A stretch of 64,000 nucleotides of DNA, taken from positions 434,001-498,000 of the forward strand of contig RQOL01000374.1 of the NCBI GenBank assembly GCA_013076295.1, given 5' to 3'. The position numbers and the translations under genes are program-made. Source of the stretch: Sanderia malayensis. Its lineage: Eukaryota; Cnidaria; Scyphozoa; Semaeostomeae; Pelagiidae. The notes under the pieces were generated by a model, which ran no database searches, was not told the DNA's origin, and saw nothing but the letters and a program-made list of their open reading frames with translations. Shown here piece after piece: positions 32,991 to 43,601 of this stretch (the first letter of the stretch is position 1; each line of letters begins with the position of its first letter).

Positions 32991-35340
32991 CTCCTTGCTC
33001 CGGTATGAATACCTTAATTCCATCAAATGATTTTGCTCTACACATGGCTACATAGAGCTGTCCATGGCTGAAGAGTGGCTGTGGAAGGTAAATGCCCACA
33101 TGTTTCAATGATTGGCCTTGTGCTTTGTTGATAGTGAGACAATATGCCAGTCAGACTGGAAACTGTTTTCGAGAAAGTGTGAAAGGAAGGCTCGATTCGG
33201 AACAGCTCATTGTTATCTTTGGAATCATGACTTGTTGGCCTCTGTGTGCAATGGTGATGATATCTGCAGTAAGGACATGTTGTTTGACGCACAATCAACG
33301 GTGTGCCATTGCAGAGGCCTTTTTTGGGTGACGATTGCACCAACCTGCAAAAGAATGCGTTAGAAATATATCATTGTTGATGAATTTGTTTCTGAGAAGT
33401 TTTGTTGATGGTTTAATCATGGCACCTTCAGCTCGAATTTATGTAGTGGCATGCCGCTTGGGGTCTGTGGACTTCGGAACTCCATCAGGTATGCGTGTGC
33501 CTCTGCTGGGTCATCTGTGAGTACTTTGTCTGCACTGAAGTATGTATGTGTTGGAGTTTGAAGTCTTTGGAGAATGAGTTTGTTAATTTCATGAGAATTC
33601 TCATCCTTTGGCCTTAGGCAGCATCGTTCCGACATTGGTAGTAGATTGAGCATGAGATTAGCTTCACCTGATGTTGGATGTGGGTATATTGAGTCGATCA
33701 TCTGTTGGCTCGAGTTGACGCAAATTCTGTCTGGTGAGGTGATAATCTCATTCTCGTTGTGAGGCTTGGTGTGATTGCCAATTTGCAGAAGCCATTCGGA
33801 AAATTCCTGATAGGTTGCATCCTGTATAGCCCACATGTTTCTGTGAAGGCGATGCTGCTCAAAGATGCCCCAAAGATCTCTGATTTGCAATGACTTGAGG
33901 CTTTCTGCAACAATTTTTTCTCTGCTTGCTCTGCTGATGACAGGCAGCACCTGACGGAAATCACTTCTAGGAAGCATGAACTTGTCGCCAAATGGCCTTT
34001 TCACGTGGGTGATGTCTCTGAGCAAGAAGTCCACTGCTCTTAGGGCATTTCCAGGAATCATGGAGGCTTCGTCCCAGACGAAGAAGGTGGCGTTTCGTGG
34101 CGTTTCGTAGCATTTGAGCTCATGCACTCTGTATCTCGATGTTACATGTGGAGTTTGGTAGCAGCGGAATGGGAAATTGAAATGTCGAATGTGTTGTACT
34201 TCCATTGATTAGAAGTGTTGCTGCTATACCTGACCACGCCATGCACTGAACTTTGTGTCCCATGGACTGTAGGCTGTGCACCAGAGTGTTGTATAGGAAA
34301 GTCTTCCCTGTGCCTGCATGCCCATCTACAAAGTAGCAATTCTGTTCAGACTGATTCTGTACAGCTTTGATGACTTTTGTGTGGATCTCAAGTTCCTCTA
34401 GGTTGAGACTTGTTAGCATTGCCAGTCGTTGTTGCCGTTCAGTGATGATATATATGTGATCTTCATCTGAAAATGGATACAAATGTGTTAAAATTTGAAA
34501 TATAAAATTTGAATAGTTATGAAAGCAGTTGACCCCAGGTGGAAAGGATGCTTACCAGGTGTGGGTATAAAAAAATTGGTAGGTAGGTCTGGCAGGTCAG
34601 GATAGTTGTTAATGGAGTGGCCGTGAACATGCAAAGCGTTGTCAATGTCGAGAAGGCACTGGTACATGTGCCTGTCCGCGAATGTGACTGTGGCATCTGT
34701 TAGCTGTTCTTGTCTGTCCTCACTCCTCACTCATGACATCAACAAATTCGTTGAACAGAGCTGGAAGATCTGATGATGGTTGAAACATCAACAGTGTTGC
34801 AAAGAGCTCTCTCAACTGTGAAGGCATGTTGAAGAGAGCTGCTTCACACATGCAGCGTCTGTGTTCGGCATCGTCTTTCAGTAATCTCATGGCCAGTGCA
34901 GCACACTTGAATGTGTCGTGAAGCTGATTGTTGACTGTGCGAATATCTTTAAATGATGTTGCTCCATGCCAGTTCAGTAGTAGAAGCCTGAGTGCGTAAT
35001 TTTCTTCCCGTCTTGGATTGGCTTTGTATATCCCACCAATGATTGGCTTTGTTTTTTTTTGTCTTTTGCGCCACATTCTTGTTCTTTGATTGTAGGTGTA
35101 GCACTCTGGAATTTCATGGTAGAGGTAATCACGTACAGTTGGATCTTGCTGATTGAGAATAAACCATGCGGTAACACTCGTATTTGGATTGATGTTCTGA
35201 AGAGAGCGTTCATTGCCAGCTTGAAAGTAGACAGAGTTTTGCAGCGGAAGATTATTAATTGGCCTACCATCAGTACAACTGAAGTTTCATTCACGACTTG
35301 CTGCTCTCCATTGTTGACGTTCAGGCCTTGGTGCAGAATG
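32990..35340 (-). pseudogene. Helitron 2 Rep/PIF1 helicase, truncated and frameshifted
   Basis: Second Helitron, about as long as the C-terminal half of Helitron 1. Rep tail: QQDPTVRDYLYHEIPE, YALRLLLLNWHGATSF, NMPSQLRELFATLLMF. A 7-bp tandem duplication (GAGTGAG/GAGTGAG region near 34730) shifts the frame after DVMSEE. An intron with donor GTAAGC after 34557 and an acceptor TTTTCAG near 34469 leads into the helicase, with Walker A FVDGHAGTGKTFLYNTL (Pro of GPAGTGKT changed to His), DEAS motif VWDEASMIPGNAL, MLPRSDFRQVLPV (GG replaced by RS), RCCLRPKDENSHEINK and, after a lost frame, SPKKGLCNGTPLIVRQ. The N-terminal HUH part is missing beyond 35340, where a Gag fragment begins. Confidence 0.8.
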
Positions 35341-35402
35341 CATATTCTACATCAGCAGGGCAAGTGTTTCAATTACTCCCTTGAGGCGATCTAACGTTTC
35401 AT

Positions 35403-35950
35403 TCATACCCTGCTCCACAGATCTAGAATTAACAGGTGCAGAAGGAGAAAAGATGACATTTTGGCCACTGCCCCTTTTGGCCTTACCAAAGGGGCAGTGG
35501 CATTGGTGACCTGTTCATATATTTCCTCTCGCATTGCAATGTCCTTTGCCTTAAGGAATGATGTTGGATCTGAAATCAGCACTATGCGTTTCAACTCAGG
35601 ACATAACCCATTAACAAAGTGTTCCCTCATTAGTGTATCTTGGTGTTCTACCGGTATTTCTGTGTATGCCCTGCGGACAAGTTGCTGAATTTCTCTACCA
35701 AAATCGTTAGAGCCTTCAGTTTCACCCTTTTTTCGACCGTAGAGTTAGGCATAATAAACCTCCTGGCTTCTTTAGGCAAAAATGTTTCATTAATTGTTCT
35801 TTCAACTCTGGGAGATTTAGTTTGCTGGGCCGTTCTTCATAAAAAACTCAGCAGCACATTCCCATAAGAACGCTGGTAGAATGTCACGCTGACGTCTTTG
35901 CATCCAGTAATTTGCCTTGGATACCCTATCAAAGCTTTTCAACTATTTTT
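35403..35950 (-). pseudogene. gag: Retrotransposon Gag fragment
   Basis: Best frame (35705..35403) reads REIQQLVRRAYTEIPVEHQD and MREHFVNGLCPELKRIVLIS, then FLKAKDIAMREEIYEQV. The pattern F-xx-GL-P-xL-x..., xA-x-REE is the capsid C-terminal region of Ty3-type Gag. Upstream codons (KANYWMQRRQRDILPAF, AAEFFMKNGPA) continue in broken frames. No nucleocapsid zinc knuckle or pol follows. It interrupts or borders the 5' side of Helitron 2. Confidence 0.6.
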
Positions 35951-36375
35951 AGATGTCCTCACCGGGCTCTCCAAAAAATCTACTTGTTTGAACCACAGTT
36001 TCAGATGTATCCTTGCATATGTCGCGCGTGACTGGGAAAGGGTCTTCATCTAAAACTCTGGCCCTTATTCCTTTACCCATTATATAGAGTATATAGAGGG
36101 TATATATATAGAGTCTAATATGTATAAAGTCAGCTGAATAGAATATATACAATGTGGTCACTTATGACACTTGAACTTTCTTTCGATTAACCAACATGAG
36201 TCTGAAACTTCGCAGCTTCAAAGTATACCCCACAATGACATGAAATGTAAACGGTTTTTCATAAGTTCATTTTCAGGATGACCAACAACAGAAATATACA
36301 CCATGATCTTTTGCAAGCTCAAGGTTAGATTCTGATAAACACTATACAAAGTAATACGATTTAACATGTTTTCAG

Positions 36376-36720
36376 GGAATGTTTTCAGATGTTTTCAGAT
36401 GATTGTAGCCCCTACCTGTAAGAGAATGAGATTGAGTAAAGTTGTATAGCAAGAGAAATTTAAAAGAAGTGTTGAAATATAGTGTGCATGCATACCTTCA
36501 ACTGTAGTGAGTGAAGAGGCATTCCACCAGGAGTTTGTGCATTGAGAAACTCCATGCGATTTGCTGCAGCCTCTTCTGGATCATCTGTTTGGATTGTCTC
36601 AACGCTGAGGTATTGTTTCCGGGGTGTTGGAAGTCTTTGCAGAATGAATTCGTTGATGTGATGTGAGAACTTGTTCTTTGGTGTCAAACAACCTCTCTTA
36701 GTCACATTCTGTAATGTGTA
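36376..36720 (-). pseudogene. Helitron 3 PIF1 fragment
   Basis: Reads KRGCLTPKNKFSHHINEFIL, QRLPTPRKQYLSVETI and TPGGMPLHSLQLK up to a GTATGC donor, equivalent to the exon end of Helitron 1 at 16875. An acceptor TTACAG near 36418 and VGATII follow, as at 16735. Only this helicase portion remains. The splice sites are at the same protein position as in Helitron 1, so these are related families with a conserved intron. Confidence 0.7.
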
Positions 36721-36840
36721 CTCTTGTATCGTTCGGCATGCCTCATTTGCTCAACCCGTCTACTAATGATAATGTAAAAGATTTACCGTAGGGCATGCAT
36801 CATGGTATATTTAGAGCTCTAGCTCGAAATGTCAATGTCA

Positions 36841-37616
36841 TGCCTCTTTCAACCCCAGATACAAGGGGTTAGCTTGCTGCGCTCGCCTGTCTATCTATTA
36901 TCAAGAAACATTGACTGACGTCGCAAGCATGCCGAAGCAACAATGGCAGTCGTACAAAAACTAAAACTATCTCACTCAAAAGCAAAACAAAGCTATCACC
37001 TGTGTTCTCAATTGTCTCCTGTAATTTTCCAGAGGTCTCTCAAACAATTAGCAAGGCTTTACAAAGATAATTCAGGTCGTAAAACATTTTGAAAGGCGCC
37101 CAGTTATCCTTTGTGTTGAAAACAAAAACACGCGTCTTCTCCAAAAGTACCTGCTGTTCAACCCGAGGGCAAATTTGCATAATAACAAAAATTGCGTGAC
37201 TTTTCACGTGAAGTTGCGAAAGAGCCAATCAAATTGCAGCAAAAGGCGAAATGGGTCACGTGAAGAGCGAACACTCTGTTCGAAAATGGAGTTCGTGACG
37301 CGATTTTGGAAGTTTCGCCAGCGTAAACCGTCGTTTTTTCGTGATAGCACAATTAGTGGAATAATTAATGGAATAACTCAAAAGTTCTTTTAAAATAGGC
37401 TTCCAAAAATAGATAACTTTTGCCTACTCCAGAAAGGGAGCCTTTTCATGCAAGTGCCAACCTTGTGCGCCCCCATTCAAAAAAGCCTTCTTGATCACCG
37501 ATTCGCCGTTTCGGCCCATTGTTTTGGGACGTTCGACCTATTGTTTCGGGTCGAATCTATTGTTTTAGGTAGAGTTTCGCCCCCGTCACGTGACATCACA
37601 GAATATATATATGAGA
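36841..37616 (-). mobile_element. TC...CTAG element, partial copy (inverted orientation)
   Basis: The 5' end is at 37616 (TCTCATATATATATTCTG on the minus strand, preceded by A). It matches the 5' region of the 43602-45881 element throughout and ends with a single, diverged 114-bp minisatellite unit at 36841-36915. The 3' terminus is lost. Confidence 0.75.
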
Positions 37617-38809
37617 TAGGAGCTGTCGTCACGTGACGTGCTCTAAACAAAGGAAAACTCGCCCTCTGCTCTCCGTGAACTCCTCCTACAGTTTTCGGTC
37701 TAGCGCCGTGAAAAACGCACCGAACTGCTCCACATATCCTTGGGAAGGTAATGAAAATCGCTTTTCGAGAATTTCTCTTTCGTTTTCGAGATATTCAGCT
37801 TTTTCTGAATCCAAAACTTTCCCAGGAAGTCTATTGTTTTCCACAAAAGAATCGGCCTGACTTGCCACAGGAAGCAAATTTCCACCTCGATTCTCGAGTG
37901 ATTTTCTCTGCAATTCTTCTTGAATTCATTTCGAAAATTCCAGACAACGTTAGCCTGGAATCTGCTGAGCAGCTCCGTGTTTTTCGCTTTTCGATGTTCT
38001 CATTATTTACAGAGATGTGTCCAAGTTAAACTAAACTACCGAGATCTCGTCCCAAAATGTTATTTCCAGCGAACGGTGTTCTGCCCTCGAGTCAGGATTT
38101 ACATCACTATTTGAAATTTGATATATTTTGGTATTAGTCATTCCAACGTCAGAGACGGCTATCTTTAAAACACAGAATCCGGAATCTGGAATACGGACTT
38201 TAATAATCATTATTGTCATTTAAGGTATTTGCAACAAAATCATAACTTGAAATTGCATTCTTCCCCAGCCCATGTTGTGGTTTTTCGCCAACAGCAAGCA
38301 ATCTGGTATGCTGTTTTAGAGTATGCCACCCCCCAACACATATAGAATTCATCCCGCAGGCCGCAGTGGATCTGCCGGGAAATAGAATGGTGTCCTTTGT
38401 TCTGAGATTGCATCTCTCTTCTCTGGAATAGTTCCGGCAAAAATACAGGGTTCTGATGATGTAACGTTTTGCAGTGTCCCATGAAAATCAGAAGAGTTGT
38501 TGGAGTGAAAAGAACATCAGAGAAACGAAAGCCAGTTGGACTTTTCAAATATATATCACGATACCTCTGTTGTATCCGTGACTTTATCATTTTGTTCCTC
38601 TTTGCAGCGTTAGTTTCCGTTCACTGTAATCTCTTCAAGCTTCACACAAACAACTGTCATGTATTTCTGAATATTCCATCAATCTATTAACAATTTTAGA
38701 GCTGCAACCATTTAACTGGACGGATTCCCTAGACGATATCCAATAACAAGGTATGTGTCCGTGATTCCTCTCCAACTTGAACCATCTATAAGTTCAGCAA
38801 GCACGCCTA
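37617..38809. other. Spacer between two inverted element copies
   Basis: Begins with CACGTGACG E-box motifs and a possible plus-strand first exon ending in a GTAATG donor near 37747 (NCSTYPWEG). No recognisable protein. Open frames on both strands overlap and lack supporting motifs. Confidence 0.4.
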
Positions 38810-39229
38810 TCTAATATATATATTCTGCGGAGTCATGTGATGACACATTTTCCTTGCCAAAAACAATAGATTCGACCCGAAACAATGGGTCGAACGCCCA
38901 AAAACAATGGGCCGAAATGGCGAACCGTGTAATCACAAAGGCTTTTTTGTTTGAGGGTATATGGCGATGTATTTCACACTGAATGTTTGGTTTATTATTT
39001 TAACCAGGGTAATGGATTTTGTTTTTCGATTTTCTCCTGAAATTTTGAATTATTTCACTAATTATTCTGCTAATTGTGCTATCACGAAAAAAATACGGTT
39101 TACGCTGGCGAAACTTCCAAATTTGTGTCCCGAACTCCATTTTCGAACATATCATTCGCTGTTCATGTGACCCGTTTCGCCTTTTGCTGTAATTTGATTG
39201 GCTCTTTCGCGACTTCACGTGATGTCACT
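38810..39229 (+). mobile_element. TC...CTAG element, 5' partial copy
   Basis: Starts TCTAATATATATATTCTGCG after an A at 38809, identical to the 5' end at 43602. It follows that element's unique region and then diverges at about 39229. Together with 36841-37616 it forms a large inverted pair. Confidence 0.75.
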
Positions 39230-39390
39230 GTATACATTCAGAGTGTGTGCTACAGTTGAAAGTTCAGTTTTGGGTCAATAACTTACATTTTAGATTCCTT
39301 GCAACTTCTTCAAGAAATTATTTAACAGAACTGATTATAAAGAAAGAGTCAATTCATTTGTTACAAAATTGAAAGACAACAGTTTGCTGT

Positions 39391-40903
39391 TTATGGGTCA
39401 CTTCCCTCTTCACTGTCTTCCTTTTCGTTGATGGCAATCTTGGTTACTATATTCTTTTTGTTAAATGTAACATCAACAGAATTAAGCATCAAGATTTTTT
39501 CTTCGAGTAGGTCTGGTTGCATCCCATAAGATTCAACGACTTCTTCATGGAAAAGTTTTCCTAATTCTGTTGGAAATATGGTTAAAGAAATTTCATTCAT
39601 TCTTATTATCCACCACATCAATTATACAATTGAGTCCACATGGACATTTTGAAGGCAGCATTTTTCTCTCACATGAATTGCATTTGACAACATTCTCACC
39701 AGGAATAATGAGAACTTTCTTCTTGCATTTGGAATTGGCACACTGTGGATAAGTATTAACCTTAACGCTTGTGATATCAACATTCTGCAAAGTAGAATTT
39801 CCTGTGTTGGATGGTTTTGCAGGCCACGGATGCTCAACTTTCTCAATATCTGGCAAAATTGTGGCCCAGTCAATGGTATCTTCAGAAGAAACTTGTAACA
39901 CAGTTGTTCTTGGGGTAGTTTGTAACTTTTTGCCTTGATAATTCTTGATGACAACATCAGTGAGTGTGTACCATGTATCATCTGGCAGGTTAACATGGTC
40001 TGACCAGATGGAAATTGGGTAATGGGCAGTTATGTCAGCAATGATCCCTTCCCTCACCAACGTTGGCATGGTAGCACCTGAAGAATAAGGCTTCTTTCTC
40101 ACTTGAATTTCCACTGGTTCCTTGGTCCAGTGAAGGTTGCCACGAATATTAAAGGATCCAGAAGCTTCTGAATCTAATTCAGACAAATTCACAAAATGAA
40201 TTCATCCATTTTAAAAGAAATAATATCCATGCAATTCTCTATGCAGCTGCCTTTGAAGGAATTAAAAAATGATGTTCCTGAGTCAGTCTTTTCAATGTTT
40301 TTCAATGTAATTGGTTGGGCAGATGCCTGCTTCTGAACAAAAAGTTGCCTTTTCACACCAGGATTTGCACGAACCATAACCCTAACAAGCTCTGCCTTTT
40401 CAATAGAGGTCTTGATATGAATGTCATAAAATGGATTACCATTTTGACTATAGTCAAGCTCAGCAACACTTGTGATGTAACCCGTGAAGTCTGCAGAGAG
40501 AAAAATAGTGTTAAAAGTTGAAGCATGGATGAAACTCTTTTCATCAAATTTGGTATGTACCACAGTTGTGATCATGCATCTGGTATAATTGTTTAAATAA
40601 AATATGAACAGTAAAACAAAAAAAGGAGCTAAATTTGTAAACAGAACCAATTTAAAGAATTTACACAATAAAAAGGTTATGGATCAACCACTGCCCCCCT
40701 CTCATGTCTGTCACTGAAGCATATAATGAAGTTTGCAAAAAATACTGTATACTGTAAATTAAATGTTAATGGACTTACCCATAGAGCTCTAAGCTAATAA
40801 ATCGCTCTAGCATTGTTGAGCTTGAAGCTGACTTCTTTGAAGGGGAAGGAGAGTTAGCAAAATATGTTAATCTTCTTTTTTTTGGTGAATTTTCACAATC
40901 CAT
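39391..40903 (-). pseudogene. RPA-like single-strand DNA binding protein of the Helentron
   Basis: Exon 1, 40903..40779, starts MDCENSPKKRRLTYFANS (basic, nuclear-signal-like) and ends LELYG at donor GTAAGT. Exon 2 starts at 40579 after ATACCAG and joins in phase. The body has OB-fold-like text (FLSADFTGYITSVAELDYSQ, YDIHIKTSIEKAELVRVMV), then, after a -1 frame change at 40189, GIIADITAHYPISIWSDH and a zinc ribbon CANSKCKKKV...VKCNSCERKM resembling the C-terminal ribbon of RPA1. A GAAT tandem duplication near 39595 shifts the frame again before a Glu-rich end (EKEDSEEG). It would bind the displaced single strand during rolling-circle transposition. Broken by two frame changes. Confidence 0.68.
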
Positions 40904-40925
40904 TTTCTAAAAAAACAGTATATTG

Positions 40926-41516
40926 CTATAATTGTTGTAATTTATCACAAAATATCAGTGTGATAGAATCATGATCTGAAAAATATACGGGATATACTGT
41001 TGCAATAGTTTCAAAAGATTCATTCAAAGTATCTTTTACATAAACATGATCTAAAACAGATCCTGATATATGAGTGGGAGTGTCAATTAATGAAATAAAT
41101 CCATGTTCAGAAAGCAAAGGAAAATCATGTGATAATGCATCAATGTTGAAATCTCCAAGAATGACATCTATATTCTTTGACTGAACGCAGTAAGCCAAAG
41201 TTTCATAAAAAGATGCCAATGGCATGTTTTGCTCTTTGTATATCAACAAAAAAGTGAGTGTAGCATTAGCAGAAAATGTATTCTTTGTGAACTCTAAAAC
41301 TGAAAAGCCACTTGTTATGTGCTCATTATGCTTCACTTGTACAGTATCACGAAAACACGCAGCAGTGCTACTGTAATGGTGAAGTTCATTGTTAAAGATT
41401 ATTTGAAATTCATTTAGACAATTCAAAATAGCATTTGTATCAGAGTCTGGTTTTGACTGAGTCTCTGCGAAAAGCATTACATCAGAACATACCAGTGAAG
41501 GAATTAACTTGACTTC
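40926..41516 (-). CDS. Helentron endonuclease domain (EEP/APE-like), -1 frame
   Basis: Shows CSDVMLFAETQSK (metal-binding Glu), VILGDFNIDALS (GDFN), GSVLDHVYVK (DH) and YFSDHDSITLIF (SDH), the motif set of the exonuclease-endonuclease-phosphatase family found at the C-terminus of Helentron proteins and in non-LTR retrotransposons. It has no start of its own in the expected place. It is reached from the helicase frame by a -1 shift at the heptamer A AAA AAC (minus strand, plus coordinates 41525-41531), two codons before the helicase frame's TAG. All catalytic residues I can name are present. Either programmed frameshifting or a one-base indel in the A run explains the frame. Confidence 0.8.
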   Translation of the reverse strand, partial: EVKLIPSLVCSDVMLFAETQSKPDSDTNAILNCLNEFQIIFNNELHHYSSTAACFRDTVQVKHNEHITSGFSVLEFTKNTFSANATLTFLLIYKEQNMPLASFYETLAYCVQSKNIDVILGDFNIDALSHDFPLLSEHGFISLIDTPTHISGSVLDHVYVKDTLNESFETIATVYPVYFSDHDSITLIFCDKLQQL

Positions 41517-43585
41517 TAAACAATGTTTTTTAAAGATCTAACATTTGACAGGACGACAGTAAACTTTGATCTATGTACTTCATCAGGAACATGTACAGGT
41601 TTCATGACAGATGTTTGACGCAAAGTTTCATATTCCATTGCTGCTCTAGGGTCAGATTTAATTGCTTGTCTGCAATAAGGACCAAGAAGGAATAAACCCT
41701 GCAATGCTGTTGCTCTGCTTAATGCAACATACATTTGTCCGTAGTTAAAGAATTTTTGTCTTCTTAGCTCAAAGCTGACCACTGACTTTTGAAGGCTTAG
41801 TCCTTGCACTTTATGCACAGTGCATGCCCAGGCCAACGTTATTGGAAACTGAACTCTCTTTATTTGCGATGAATTTGTGTTATTGGCTTTCAAATAGAAG
41901 TTTGCCTCAATTTGCTGTATTGGCACAAAATGATGAGAAAGTGCATAATTTTCGGAAGACATTTTCTTTATTCCAGCCCAGCTATCATCGAAAGTGACAT
42001 ATATTGTTGTAACTTCTCCTGTAAAATTTGTTTTTATGTCTGATACAGTTCCTAGTTGACCATTAATCAGTCTGTCTGTTATATCTACATTGGAAGTCAA
42101 CATTATCCTTGCTCCTAATTTAATGGACAGAACGTGTGCAAGTCCACCAGTTTCACTCTTTTTTCGATTTAATGTTTTTTCAATTTCACACTTAGAAACA
42201 TTTTTTGGATATTGATCTGTTGAATTAATAACTATCAAACCATTTTTAATTAAGGTCAACATGTTATTATTATGTTCTTCTGCTGGTGCATTTTCTGCAA
42301 AAATATGAAGTGCATCCCATGGATAGTTAAGGTCTGATTTACTGATGAATCTTGAGTTTAGTATCTGTTCATCAGCTTCTTCAATGTTATTAGTTCGTAT
42401 ATGATTTAGCATGTTGATAAATGGAATATCACCCTTCTGCCTAACAATTTCAGTTAATTCTGCCATCTTAAATAGCTTCCATGGATGTGATAGGTTATAC
42501 TGATCATTGTTAAAAGGTGAATATACTGGTTTACTCTGAATTGGTGGAAGCTGAAAAAAATCACCCACTACAATCACAGACTTCCCAGCAAACGGGACAT
42601 TATCCATAGGTCCAAATATTTCTAGTAATCGTTGATTTATGTGTAACAATAGGTTGTTTGAAACCATGGATATCTCATCTATAATTAGTGCACACACTTC
42701 AGAGAGGTGAACTCTCAACGATGATCTAGATTTATCACTCAGTTTTGAAATAGTTTGAATAAATTTTCCAACAGGGATGTTAAGAGTTGAATGAATTGTT
42801 GTCCCTCCTATATTTATAGCTGCAATTCCTGTTGGGGCCATAAGCAAAACCCGTTCTTTTTCAATATCTTTTGCATGGTAGCAAAGTATTTTTCTCAAAG
42901 AATGGTAAATTGTTTTTATTAAATAGGACCTTCCACATCCACCATTTCCAGTGATAAAAAGATGTAATGGCAAAACTTTAGAACTACCGTGTGGCAAAAA
43001 TTTTATATGATCTCTACCCCACTTATTAACAACTTGAAAAATTTCCATTTGTTTGTGATTCAAAGTTTGAATCATAGCAGTTACTTCTTCATCAGATTTT
43101 AAAGGGGAAACATTTGGATAGCTCTGTTGTAAATCATTGGATGTATCTGAACTTTCAGCTTCACAATTAGTCATGTTTTCATCTGATGATTGGTTTTGTT
43201 GCACAAAAGACGTTGGCGCATTAGCAAAATATAATGCAGTATCTACCACATCACCATTTGGTTCAAACTTAGTTTTTTTGTGATTAACAATTTCAGCAAC
43301 ATTTTCTTCTCTCAATTTTGTCACATAATATCCATCAAAAGTGCTCTTAAGATCTTCCTCATTGCGAAATGGAAAAAATAAAAACAGAAGATGATGAGCA
43401 TATTTCTCTGGTGCTGTCACCTTGTTAGGAACATGATATCTTAAAACTGATCTTCTTTTCCTGCATTTTAACTTATCCTTGCATGATATCAAAGGAATGA
43501 TTGCTGGATATCCTGAAGGTTGAAAAGCATTATTTTCATTTTCAATGTTATCATGAAGAATTTCTGGCTGGCAGTCATTAGGCAT
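41516..43585 (-). CDS. Helentron PIF1 helicase
   Basis: A 689-residue open frame, the helicase half of a Rep-helicase protein. Walker A region LFITGNGGCGRSYLIKTI has Arg where PIF1 helicases have the essential Lys of GKS. Motif II is ALIIDEISMVSNNLL, then VVGDFFQLPPIQSKPVY, RIMLTSNVDITDRLINGQLG, WACTVHKVQGLSLQKSVV and MYVALSRATALQGLF. The first codon (ATG 43585) is probably not a true start: the frame is continuous with the Rep frame once the 43602-45881 insertion is discounted. The K-to-R change (AAG to AGG) should abolish or strongly reduce ATP hydrolysis in known relatives. Confidence 0.88.
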   Translation of the reverse strand: MPNDCQPEILHDNIENENNAFQPSGYPAIIPLISCKDKLKCRKRRSVLRYHVPNKVTAPEKYAHHLLFLFFPFRNEEDLKSTFDGYYVTKLREENVAEIVNHKKTKFEPNGDVVDTALYFANAPTSFVQQNQSSDENMTNCEAESSDTSNDLQQSYPNVSPLKSDEEVTAMIQTLNHKQMEIFQVVNKWGRDHIKFLPHGSSKVLPLHLFITGNGGCGRSYLIKTIYHSLRKILCYHAKDIEKERVLLMAPTGIAAINIGGTTIHSTLNIPVGKFIQTISKLSDKSRSSLRVHLSEVCALIIDEISMVSNNLLLHINQRLLEIFGPMDNVPFAGKSVIVVGDFFQLPPIQSKPVYSPFNNDQYNLSHPWKLFKMAELTEIVRQKGDIPFINMLNHIRTNNIEEADEQILNSRFISKSDLNYPWDALHIFAENAPAEEHNNNMLTLIKNGLIVINSTDQYPKNVSKCEIEKTLNRKKSETGGLAHVLSIKLGARIMLTSNVDITDRLINGQLGTVSDIKTNFTGEVTTIYVTFDDSWAGIKKMSSENYALSHHFVPIQQIEANFYLKANNTNSSQIKRVQFPITLAWACTVHKVQGLSLQKSVVSFELRRQKFFNYGQMYVALSRATALQGLFLLGPYCRQAIKSDPRAAMEYETLRQTSVMKPVHVPDEVHRSKFTVVLSNVRSLKNIV

Positions 43586-43601
43586 ATCCTTTCTAGAGTA
43601 A

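Noticed and set aside
38240..38590. 116-codon minus-strand frame in the spacer between inverted copies
   Set aside because: Two other frames are equally open in parts, no domain recognised, no splice context that joins to another exon.
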